A program made the translations under genes and the position numbers. From Silvanigrellales bacterium (lineage in GTDB: Bacteria > Bdellovibrionota_B > Oligoflexia > Silvanigrellales > Silvanigrellaceae), in assembly GCA_020247005.1 (NCBI GenBank), contig JADCJN010000058.1:1-41859 (forward strand): a stretch of 41,859 nucleotides of DNA. The letters are read 5' to 3'. The notes beneath the pieces were generated by a model. That model was not told the origin of the DNA, did no database searches, and saw only the letters and a program-made list of their open reading frames with translations. Positions 25,196 to 32,733 of the stretch are shown here, piece after piece. The stretch's first letter is position 1. Each line of letters begins with the position of its first letter.

Positions 25196-26338
25196 TTAAC
25201 GCGCAATGCCTTGGACCCGCTCACTGGAGCATGGCAGAAAGGCCCTCGAAATAGAATCTGCGATTTCCTGCAGGCTTTGAGCGACAGGGCTGTCGGGGTA
25301 GTCGACACACACGGGCCGTCGCGAACGCACTGACTTCCACACCGTGTCGTCGTACATGGTGGAGCCAATGAACTCGGCGCTGAATCCAAAGTAACGCTTG
25401 CATATTTGAGTGATGCTCGTGCCGATGTCCGAGTCACTCTTTGTGCGGACCTGGTTCATCACGATTCCCAGTTGTGTCATTTGCATGAGCTGGAGGATCT
25501 TCTGGCCCACTTCCGGGTTCTCGGTGGCGAACTTCTGGAGTTGGGTGAGAGGTGGCACGGGTATCTTTGGGTCGCTCAATGCTGCGATGAGGCTGTCGGT
25601 TGCTTCTTCCTGCCGAATGGCCTTCACGACGCTCTGAAGCTTTCGAAACAACACGCTCTTGAGGAACACGTAAGCGTTCTCGATGCTCGTGGGCTCGGGC
25701 ACCACCACGCAGATGCCCGCGTGCGAGAAGATAAAAAAATCAAGCGTGTTGACATGCGTGCCTGCGCCAAGGTCGAGGATGACGTAGTCGGCGTCGAGCC
25801 TTTGCAGCTTGCTGATGAGCTTTATTTTCTGAACAGAGTGGGGGCGTATTTGCTGCCAAAACTCCTGGCCTCCACCATAGAGTGTGAGGCCTGGCAGGCC
25901 TCCCGAGACGGCGACGTCGTCAAGGCTGTCGACTTGGCCGCTGACAAAGTCGAAGAGGCCCACCTTTGGACTCGGCACGCCGAGGCAAGTGTGCAGATTG
26001 GCGCTGCCAAGATCGAGGTCGACGAGAGCGACCTTGTATCCGAGCTTTGTCAGGCTCACCCCTAGGTTTGCAGAAAAGAAGCTTTTGCCGATGCCGCCCT
26101 TGCCGCCGCCAACCGACAGAATGCGCGGACCGTTCCTCGATGTCGTCATGCTCGATCCTTCTCTGGCCTCATCCTCAGCGTCGTTTCTTTGAGTCTGCGC
26201 GGTTTCGAACACGGGCGCCGCGTTCGTGAAGCGTTGCACGAGGCCTGATACCAAAAGAGGGTCAGGTGGTGTGTAGAGACCTTGCGAGGGCTCTTTGGTG
26301 GGGCGTTTGAACATCCCCTTGGAAATGGACGAGAACAT
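25196..26338 (-). CDS. ParA/MinD-superfamily ATPase (FlhG-like)
   Basis: About 380 aa from this start. The deviant Walker A SVGGGKGGIGKS is followed by LVDLDLGSANLHTCLGVP (Walker A', the GANLHTxLG variety found in delta-type MinD/FlhG-like ATPases) and VILDLGAGTHVNTLDFF (Walker B). Later residues include a helix-rich insertion before MNQVRTKSDSDIG and the conserved FIGSTMYDDTVWKSVRSRRP. These ATPases position flagella, chemoreceptors or other polar machinery. The start is unsure. The frame is open from a GTG at 26569, but the extra residues look non-coding. ATG 26338 gives a plausible N-terminus (MFSSISKGMFKRPTK). ATG 26149, with AAGGA upstream, would give the core ATPase alone (317 aa). No fli/flh genes are nearby. 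Confidence 0.85.
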   Translation of the reverse strand: MFSSISKGMFKRPTKEPSQGLYTPPDPLLVSGLVQRFTNAAPVFETAQTQRNDAEDEAREGSSMTTSRNGPRILSVGGGKGGIGKSFFSANLGVSLTKLGYKVALVDLDLGSANLHTCLGVPSPKVGLFDFVSGQVDSLDDVAVSGGLPGLTLYGGGQEFWQQIRPHSVQKIKLISKLQRLDADYVILDLGAGTHVNTLDFFIFSHAGICVVVPEPTSIENAYVFLKSVLFRKLQSVVKAIRQEEATDSLIAALSDPKIPVPPLTQLQKFATENPEVGQKILQLMQMTQLGIVMNQVRTKSDSDIGTSITQICKRYFGFSAEFIGSTMYDDTVWKSVRSRRPVCVDYPDSPVAQSLQEIADSISRAFLPCSSERVQGIAR

Positions 26339-26599
26339 GTGTTCTTTGCGCTCCGTTGCTGACTTCGTCTCCCTCGGGCTCCACTTCTTTCGACTCCTGT
26401 TGATCATAACAAATCCCTGACCTTGCCATTCGTTTCTGCGGTGGATTTTTGGCAAATGGGAAAAGTCGTGCCGTCGTCCTCGCCGAATTTTGGGGGGAGC
26501 TGCAAACATTTCCTGTTTGGCAGGCTCTTCGCGAGGCCGAAACCAATGGATGAGATCGGAAAAAAACACGCGGAATGCCGCGCGAGATGAGGCGCATCC

Positions 26600-27793
26600 A
26601 TGTCGAACTACATTGAAATTTCGTCAGACTTGCAATTTTTGATAGTCGACGAAGCCCCGACGTTCCGAGAGGCGCTTTCCACCGCACTGCGCACGCTTGG
26701 CTACAAACGCGTGCTTGGCGCCGCCGATGGCATCGTCGCCCTCGAGATGCTCAAAACCGAGCCCATCGGGTTCATTATCTGTGAAAGGAACCTCCGCCAG
26801 ACGTCGGGAATGGAGATTCTCAAAGAAATTCGAGAAAATCCCGAATTCCAGCGTGTGCCATTCATGATGATGGGCAGCGAGTTTCAAAAAGAGGATGTGC
26901 TTCTGGGTGCTGAGTTTGGCATCGACGGCTTCTTGAAGAAACCCTTCGTTCTGAAAGACGTGACGTCTCGCATTTCAGCCTGCATGCAGCGGTATCAAGA
27001 CCCTTCTTCGAACGAGGCCGCCTACGAACAGGCGCGTGAATTCTTCATGAAAGGAAACTATAAAAAGGCAATTGAAACATACCAACGCATTCTTGCCGGA
27101 GCGCCCTCTTCGGCGCGCGTTCGAGTGGGCTTGGCTCGATGTTACCGTGCTCTGGAACAGCTCGACGACGCAGAAGCCGTGCTTAAAGAGGCGATCAAGG
27201 TCAACTCGATGTACGTTCATGCCTTTCACGAACTCGGGCTTGTGCACCTTCAAAAGGAACAGGTCGACGCTGCATTGTCGTGTTTCGACTCCGCCATCCA
27301 GCTTTCGCCGAGCAATCCGATACGCTACGAAACGCTTGCGGACATCTTGATGCGACGCAAGTGCTTCGGAGAGGCCGAGGGGTATTTGATGAAGGCAGTT
27401 AAGCTTGAGCTTGCCTACCCTGTGTTGTTCGCACAGCTTGGCAAGGCGCTCTTTTCGCAGCGCAAACTTGACAAAGCGGCGAAGTTCTTCGAAAAAGCTT
27501 TGCAGAAAGAGCCCGACAACACCAGTTATCTCAACAGCATGGGCATCTGCATGAAGGAAGCGGGCCGTTTCGACGAGTCGCTTGGGTTCTACAACCAGGC
27601 CCTGAAATATCGCCCGCAAGACATCAAAATTCTGTTCAACAAGGTTCTTTGTCTCATGGGAATGACGGAGTATGAACGGGCCAGGAAGACTCTTATGCAG
27701 ATTTTGAAAATCGAGCCTGAATATGAAAAGGCTCGTCAGAAGCTCGCCGAAATCGAGAAGATTGAAAAATCGGCGAAAGGTGGCGCGGCATGA
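26600..27793 (+). CDS. Pseudo-receiver (phospho-Asp replaced by Glu) fused to TPR repeats
   Basis: A 397-aa protein. Residues ~8-130 align along their length with CheY: FLIVDEAPTFREALSTAL, GFIICERNLRQTSGMEIL, FMMMGSEF and DGFLKKPF. The phospho-acceptor Asp is Glu62 (CERNL in place of SDWNM), and the switch Thr/Ser is Gly92, while the acidic pocket (Asp17, Glu18) and the Lys are kept. This suggests a receiver fixed in one state. Residues ~140-390 carry about six TPR units (AREFFMKGNYKKAIETYQRI, AVLKEAIKVNSMYVHAFHEL, ALFSQRKLDKAAKFFEKALQ, DESLGFYNQALKYRPQDIKI), a protein-binding scaffold. The ATG has GAGG seven bases ahead. It overlaps the OsmC gene (ATGA) and is divergent from the ParA-like ATPase. 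Confidence 0.85.
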   Translation: MSNYIEISSDLQFLIVDEAPTFREALSTALRTLGYKRVLGAADGIVALEMLKTEPIGFIICERNLRQTSGMEILKEIRENPEFQRVPFMMMGSEFQKEDVLLGAEFGIDGFLKKPFVLKDVTSRISACMQRYQDPSSNEAAYEQAREFFMKGNYKKAIETYQRILAGAPSSARVRVGLARCYRALEQLDDAEAVLKEAIKVNSMYVHAFHELGLVHLQKEQVDAALSCFDSAIQLSPSNPIRYETLADILMRRKCFGEAEGYLMKAVKLELAYPVLFAQLGKALFSQRKLDKAAKFFEKALQKEPDNTSYLNSMGICMKEAGRFDESLGFYNQALKYRPQDIKILFNKVLCLMGMTEYERARKTLMQILKIEPEYEKARQKLAEIEKIEKSAKGGAA

Positions 27794-28194
27794 CAGTGGT
27801 GATGCGAGGCCGAAGCACCTCGAGCACGGGAACGGAAATCACCCATGGCCCTTCGGCCATGACGCTCAAAACATCCGCGCCTCGAGACAATGGAGGCGAC
27901 GGCAACGCTTTTTCGCCCACAGACCTCTGCGCCGCGGCGCTCGGGGCCTGTGCCACCACCATCATGGGGATGTTCGCTTCGAAAAAAGGGGTGTCGTTGG
28001 AAGTCGAGTTTGAAGTCCGCAAAGACATGGAAACGAATCCGAGGCGCCTGGGGCGGCTTGAAGTCGTCTATCAACTCAAAACAGACTGCGACGAGGAGAC
28101 CTTCCGAGGCATTGTTCATGCAGGCCAAACCTGCCCTGTTCGGCTTTCCCTGTCAGACGGTGTGACTGTCTCCGAAGTTTACACCCGCTGCTGA
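27790..28194 (+). CDS. OsmC/YhfA-family thiol peroxidase-like protein
   Basis: A 134-aa protein. OsmC-family proteins reduce organic hydroperoxides through two cysteines. Both are visible here: Cys54 in CAAALGACATTIMGMFASKK (the usual L(x)GCxxxxM helix) and Cys115 in AGQTCPVRLSLSDGV. Other family marks are FSPTDLCAAALG and the beta segment GRLEVVYQLK. Length is normal. It is translationally coupled to the pseudo-receiver/TPR gene. Its last 42 bp overlap, in antisense, the 3' end of lon, so one gene's C-terminus constrains the other's. Peroxide specificity cannot be told from sequence. Confidence 0.85.
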   Translation: MTVVMRGRSTSSTGTEITHGPSAMTLKTSAPRDNGGDGNAFSPTDLCAAALGACATTIMGMFASKKGVSLEVEFEVRKDMETNPRRLGRLEVVYQLKTDCDEETFRGIVHAGQTCPVRLSLSDGVTVSEVYTRC

Positions 28195-30549
28195 GGCGCC
28201 ACCTCCGACCCCCAGAGGCACTGCGGGCGTAACGTCGAGATCAAGAGCTGCCTTCAGCACATCGGCAACGGTGTCGACGAAAAGAAACTGAATTTGGCTC
28301 TTCACTTCGTCGGGCACGTCTTTGAGGTCTCGCTCGTTCCGCCGCGAGAGCAGAATCCGTTCAATGCCGGCACGATGTGCCCCGAGGACTTTCTCCTTCA
28401 CACCTCCCACTGGGGTGACGGCTCCCCGGAGGGTGATTTCACCCGTCATCGCCAATTTAGGTGACACCGCTCGGCCCGAGAACAAAGAGGCCAGCGTGGT
28501 GAGCATTGTCACGCCTGCCGAAGGTCCATCTTTTGGAATGGCTCCCGCGGGAACGTGAACGTGGATGTCTTTCTTGTCGTAGTCGAAGCCGGGAACGAGG
28601 GTCGGCAAATTGCTGCGCACTAAGCTCAGTGCGATGTGCGCAGACTCCTTCATCACCTCACCGAGCTGGCCGGTGAGCAGAAGTTTGCCCGTACCCGGCA
28701 TGAGACTCGACTCGACAAAAAGAATTTCACCGCCTCGCGGGGTCCACGCAAGGCCCGTGACCACTCCGGGAGGAACAACCCGTTCCGCAACTTCGTAAAT
28801 GAACTTCTCGGCGCCCAGGATGTCTTCCACCTGCGCGCTTCCAATTTGCACCGGCAGAGCTTCTTTCTCATCGAGAACCCGTTCTGTTGCGGCGCGGCAG
28901 AGTGCTGTCACGTGTCTTTGGAGTTCACGCACGCCCGCTTCGCGCGTGTACCCGGTGATGAGACGCAAAAGAGCGTCGTCGGAAAAAGTGGCTTGCTCGG
29001 GTGTCAGCCCGTGCTCGGAAAACTGTTTGGGAACAAGGTGATTCTTGGCGATATGGAGTTTTTCAGGCGTGGTGTATCCAGCGACCTCAATGACCTCCAT
29101 ACGGTCGAGCAAAGGGCCGGGTATCGACTCGAGGCTGTTCGCGGTTGCGATAAACAAAACCTTGGATAGGTCGAACGGAACATCGAGGTAGTGATCGGCG
29201 AAGGTATTGTTTTGTTCAGGATCGAGAACCTCGAGGAGTGCGGCTGCGGGGTCGCCCGAGTAGCCGCGTCCGAGTTTGTCGATTTCATCGAGCATAAAGA
29301 CTGGGTTGTTGACGCCCGCGCGCTTGATGCCCTGGATGACGCGGCCAGGCATGGCGCCAATGTAGGTGCGACGGTGACCACGGATTTCAGAGTCGTCGCG
29401 GACGCCCCCCAAACTCGCACGCACGAATTTTCGGTCGAGGGCTTTGGCAATGCTTTGTCCAAGGCTTGTTTTGCCGACACCGGGAGGCCCCACAAGAAGA
29501 AGGATGGAGCCCTTGCCTTCTTTCTTAAGCTTCATCACCGCGAGGTGCTGAATAATTCGTCTTTTTATTTTTTCGAGGCCATAGTGGTCGGCGTCGAGTA
29601 TTTTGCGCGCGTTGTTCAGGTCAATTCTGTCTTCGGAAGACGTGTTCCACGGCATCGCGCAAAGGAGGTCGAGGTAGTTCCGAATGACGTTCGACTCTGG
29701 CGAGTTTGCACCCAACGACTCGAGTCGCCGAGCTTCCGTCAGCGCAATTTTACGAACGTCATCGGGCATGCCTGCATCGTCGATTTTTTTCGTGAAATCG
29801 GTTTCTGTTTCCTCGGCACCTTCGCCAAGTTCGTCTCGAATGGCTTTCAATTGCTCACGAAGAATGCTTTCGCGCTGCTGTTTGCCCATTTTGTGCGAGA
29901 GTTTTTCTCGGATTTCAGCCTGCAGTTCCAGCGACTCCTTCTGCGATTGCATGAGCTGCAGAAGGTCGAGTGCGCGTGCTTTCAAAGAGACGTGTTCAAG
30001 GAGCTGCTGTTTTTTCGCTGAAGCCACCTGAAGATTTTCGGCCGCAAGATTCACCAGCACGGGAAGTTCCGTAATGGCATCTACGAGCTGAACCACTTGC
30101 CGCGTGTCTCCGGGAATGAGCTCCAGAATTTCGAAGGCCAGCTTCTTCATGCTTTCAATAAGCGCATTTGCAGTCTGTTGGTCGACGTCGAGCCTTTCGG
30201 GCACTTCAGACACTTTCACGGCAAGCACATTTGCTTTTGTTTCAAAGAGGTCGACTTCAATTCGGCACATGCCTCGCAAAACCGCTTGATAGCCCGTTTC
30301 GGGTGTGCCCACGACGCGTTCTATGCGACAGAGTGTTCCCACACGATGGAGGTCATCGGCTTTGGGTTCGTCTTCTTGGTGAACATCTTTTTGCGACAAA
30401 AGCACAACGAACTTCTTGCCCGCCTGAGCCTGTTCGATGGCGGCTTTGCTCTTCGCCCTTCCCACGCGCACGGGTGCGGTGTTGCCGGGAAAAATGACCA
30501 CATTGCGGCTGGGAATGACGGGAATGGATTCGTTGCCCTGAAGATGCAT
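28153..30549 (-). CDS. lon: ATP-dependent protease Lon (LonA type)
   Basis: A 798-aa cytoplasmic quality-control protease. The N-terminal substrate-binding LON domain (IPVIPSRNVVIFPGNTAPVR) is followed by a coiled coil (HKMGKQQRESILREQLKAI) and the AAA+ module with Walker A GPPGVGKTSLGQSIA, Walker B VFMLDEIDKLGRG and the conserved LDPEQNNTFADHYL. The C-terminal protease domain has catalytic Ser in IPKDGPSAGVTM and catalytic Lys in GGVKEKVLGAHRAG. The ATG at 30549 (MHLQGNESIPV) is preferred, with GAGG upstream; the reading frame also opens earlier, at 30600. The C-terminus is short and Gly-rich, and overlaps the OsmC gene in antisense by 42 bp. No heat-shock promoter was recognised by eye. Confidence 0.95.
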   Translation of the reverse strand: MHLQGNESIPVIPSRNVVIFPGNTAPVRVGRAKSKAAIEQAQAGKKFVVLLSQKDVHQEDEPKADDLHRVGTLCRIERVVGTPETGYQAVLRGMCRIEVDLFETKANVLAVKVSEVPERLDVDQQTANALIESMKKLAFEILELIPGDTRQVVQLVDAITELPVLVNLAAENLQVASAKKQQLLEHVSLKARALDLLQLMQSQKESLELQAEIREKLSHKMGKQQRESILREQLKAIRDELGEGAEETETDFTKKIDDAGMPDDVRKIALTEARRLESLGANSPESNVIRNYLDLLCAMPWNTSSEDRIDLNNARKILDADHYGLEKIKRRIIQHLAVMKLKKEGKGSILLLVGPPGVGKTSLGQSIAKALDRKFVRASLGGVRDDSEIRGHRRTYIGAMPGRVIQGIKRAGVNNPVFMLDEIDKLGRGYSGDPAAALLEVLDPEQNNTFADHYLDVPFDLSKVLFIATANSLESIPGPLLDRMEVIEVAGYTTPEKLHIAKNHLVPKQFSEHGLTPEQATFSDDALLRLITGYTREAGVRELQRHVTALCRAATERVLDEKEALPVQIGSAQVEDILGAEKFIYEVAERVVPPGVVTGLAWTPRGGEILFVESSLMPGTGKLLLTGQLGEVMKESAHIALSLVRSNLPTLVPGFDYDKKDIHVHVPAGAIPKDGPSAGVTMLTTLASLFSGRAVSPKLAMTGEITLRGAVTPVGGVKEKVLGAHRAGIERILLSRRNERDLKDVPDEVKSQIQFLFVDTVADVLKAALDLDVTPAVPLGVGGGASAAGVNFGDSHTV

Positions 30550-30689
30550 GACATGAACCTCGTAAGAACCCCTTGCGGGAACGGCACAAAACGACCTCAC
30601 GCAGTGTGGGTCGCTTTTCCGCGTTCTTCAGAACATGCGGGCACTCTGAACGATGTCAAGGGCAGCGGAAGGCGAGGTGCTCCCGAGCT

Positions 30690-32015
30690 TTAAGGAAACG
30701 TGGGGGCAGGAAGTCGGGAGGCTTCCCCTTTCAGGCTTGCGAAGCCCGCTGCAAGCAGGCGGAGTTCTTCCACGTACTCTTTTGGGTTTGGGTTCGCCGC
30801 AGATTTACGAGAACAGGTGCCAGGAATGGAATTTCCGTCGGCATCGGTTTGACACACATCTTCGAATTCGCATTCGCGCAAGGTGCATTTGAGGGTGGTG
30901 CCACGAAAAGGTGAGTAAACACCCGAACCGCCTGCTCCTGCGGCTTGAGGGAGTGCTGCAAAGCAGGCCTTCCGTCGGACGTCGTCGGAGGTGTTTGGAC
31001 ACAAGAAGTCGAGTGCAGTTTCCTGGAAATCGGCCCATGTGCTTGCGACCGTCAGGGGCCGCGTCGACGGGAAAGCAAGGAGAGCCTGTGCCGCGCCTCG
31101 CGCGCAGGTGCTGTTGCCCACTGTTTTCGCGCAGAAGGTTTTGTAGAAACCGAGGCCTCCTTCATAGGTGCCCCAATACCCTCTGTAGGAAGAGTTCGAG
31201 GGCTTCATGCGAAGGCAGGCGCCTTCTTTGCACGACACACGAGTTGCGTGTGACATCGCGTTTTCAGCGGCCCATCCCCCCGAGGGAAAAAGACCTGGGT
31301 CGTTGAAGTACCATTTTCCATTCGAATGAAGTCTCTGGAAATTCGTGCCTGTGAGCGCCGCCGAAACGGGCACATTCCACGCAGCGGAAAGGAACGGTGC
31401 GAGCTTTCCTCCGGCATTGCAGCCGTGCAACGCAACAAATGCGTCGGATGAAAAACGGCCCTTGAGATTCGCCAGTGCGGAGGCTGACGTGTCGGTGCCA
31501 AGGCGTGCTTCGCCCTCTTCAAGACCGATGCCTTGTACAGACGAGTGTCCGAAGAATTCCAGGCTCACGATTTTTTCATAGTTCTTTAAGTAACGAAGCA
31601 TCCATCCAGAGCCAAAATGGGTGTTGGGATCGTCGAACACCACGCGGATGCCGTAACGCTCAAGGGCGGCCTTGTCGGAAGTCGACGCGCCGACTTCAGG
31701 GCTCGCGATGAAAACGACCTGTTCGTTCCAGCCCGAAGCGCGGTACCGCAGAGCGGCGGCTTTGGCCGTTTCCACAAACTGGGTCCCCATGCCATGCGAG
31801 TATCCGACAAGCAGAATGCGGGTTGGCGCGGAAAACGAGACCTCTGAATTGCCGTCTGGAATTTTGCCGATCACGGTGTTGAGGTTCGATGTGGGCGCGT
31901 TCGTTTGTGTGGGTGCTCCGCATGCGGCCAGGGTGGCCGCAAGGCCCAGGGCAGCGAGCGAAGCGAGAGTTCGGAAACACAGGCCAGCTTGGCAAAGTGA
32001 TGTGTTCAACTTCAT
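30690..32015 (-). CDS. Lipoprotein with caspase-fold (clan CD)-like His-Cys dyad, Cys-rich tail
   Basis: A 441-aa protein. The lipoprotein signal peptide ends in LAATLAAC (lipid Cys32). Residues ~65-230 show an alpha/beta pattern (ILLVGYSHGMGTQFVETAKA, VVFIASPEVG). Two hydrophobic strands then end in catalytic-type residues: KIVSLEFFGHSS (His157) and AFVALHGCNAGG (Cys199), 42 residues apart. This is the clan CD (caspase, gingipain, DUF4347) pattern, where His and Cys each follow a hydrophobic block. The C-terminal half has about a dozen cysteines (CKEGACLRM, CAKTVGNSTCARG, CTLRECEFEDVC), suggesting disulfides outside the cytoplasm. The ATG has AGGAG at ideal spacing. Whether it is an active peptidase is an inference; a non-enzymatic relative is possible. 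Confidence 0.65.
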   Translation of the reverse strand: MKLNTSLCQAGLCFRTLASLAALGLAATLAACGAPTQTNAPTSNLNTVIGKIPDGNSEVSFSAPTRILLVGYSHGMGTQFVETAKAAALRYRASGWNEQVVFIASPEVGASTSDKAALERYGIRVVFDDPNTHFGSGWMLRYLKNYEKIVSLEFFGHSSVQGIGLEEGEARLGTDTSASALANLKGRFSSDAFVALHGCNAGGKLAPFLSAAWNVPVSAALTGTNFQRLHSNGKWYFNDPGLFPSGGWAAENAMSHATRVSCKEGACLRMKPSNSSYRGYWGTYEGGLGFYKTFCAKTVGNSTCARGAAQALLAFPSTRPLTVASTWADFQETALDFLCPNTSDDVRRKACFAALPQAAGAGGSGVYSPFRGTTLKCTLRECEFEDVCQTDADGNSIPGTCSRKSAANPNPKEYVEELRLLAAGFASLKGEASRLPAPTFP

Positions 32016-32039
32016 ACTATTCTCCTGAAAGACAGACGT

Positions 32040-32480
32040 TCATCCGGCGAAAAAGCAACGAACTTCGTTTTTGAGTATCGTATTTGTGGTCGTGTTCACA
32101 TCGAATTCGAGAGTGACGCCCGACTCCGTCGACCCGTCGTCGTCACCCAGGCTTAACGACACCGAAGAGATGCGCCGATTGTTGTACACTTTAAGATTCA
32201 GGCTCGTGAATGAGGACTCTGACCCGTCGTCGCCAATAATGGAAAGTGCTTTTTCAAGTGACTCCATCGAGCATTCATCGTTTTTCACGAGCTTGAGCGT
32301 CGCGGCATTGCGGTTGAGGAACAGGTACGTGGATAGCGACGTTCGCAAGTCGGCTTTGCGGATGGTCGTTTCAAGTTCGGCCCTTTTTGGGGTGGGCTTG
32401 GCGTCGGCAAGTGCAACCTGAGCGCCCTCGAGGGAGCAAAGTGCAAGAACGAGTGCGGCGGCTGTGCGAATCGGTTTCAT
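32040..32480 (-). CDS. Small secreted hypothetical protein, 146 aa
   Basis: Signal peptide MKPIRTAAALVLALCSLEGAQVALA, then a ~120-residue mature domain with predicted helix and beta strands (LRTSLSTYLFLNRNAATLKL, SLNLKVYNNRRISSVSLSLG, TLEFDVNTTTNTILKNEV) and only two cysteines (ECSMES, VRCFFAG), which may form a disulfide. No known family was recognised. The ATG at 32480 has AGGAG about 11 bases ahead; the frame is open to 32648 without support. It sits 24 bp upstream of the caspase-like lipoprotein gene and is probably co-transcribed with it. Confidence 0.7.
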   Translation of the reverse strand: MKPIRTAAALVLALCSLEGAQVALADAKPTPKRAELETTIRKADLRTSLSTYLFLNRNAATLKLVKNDECSMESLEKALSIIGDDGSESSFTSLNLKVYNNRRISSVSLSLGDDDGSTESGVTLEFDVNTTTNTILKNEVRCFFAG

Positions 32481-32733
32481 GTTCAAGGTACTCCTGAGCC
32501 TCCAAGTCGTACGTGGGGCATTTGTTCTTTTCTGGGAAGCGCCTTCACATTGAAGACACTCGGCTTGGCATTTATGCCGCAGGCGTCTTCGGGAGGCGAT
32601 GCATTTCGATATCACCTTAAAAATCGTTGTAAAAAAAGATGAAGTCACTCATGTGGCGTGAAGTGTTGCAGAGTATTGCTTCACAAATTACTGAAATTAT
32701 GAAATAAAAAGAATGTCAGGTGATTTTAAAAAA

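Noticed and set aside
30097-30693. Rightward open frame opposite the 5' part of lon
   Set aside because: Covers the lon N-terminal domain and upstream region in antisense; composition is Phe/His/Arg-rich as in shadow frames.
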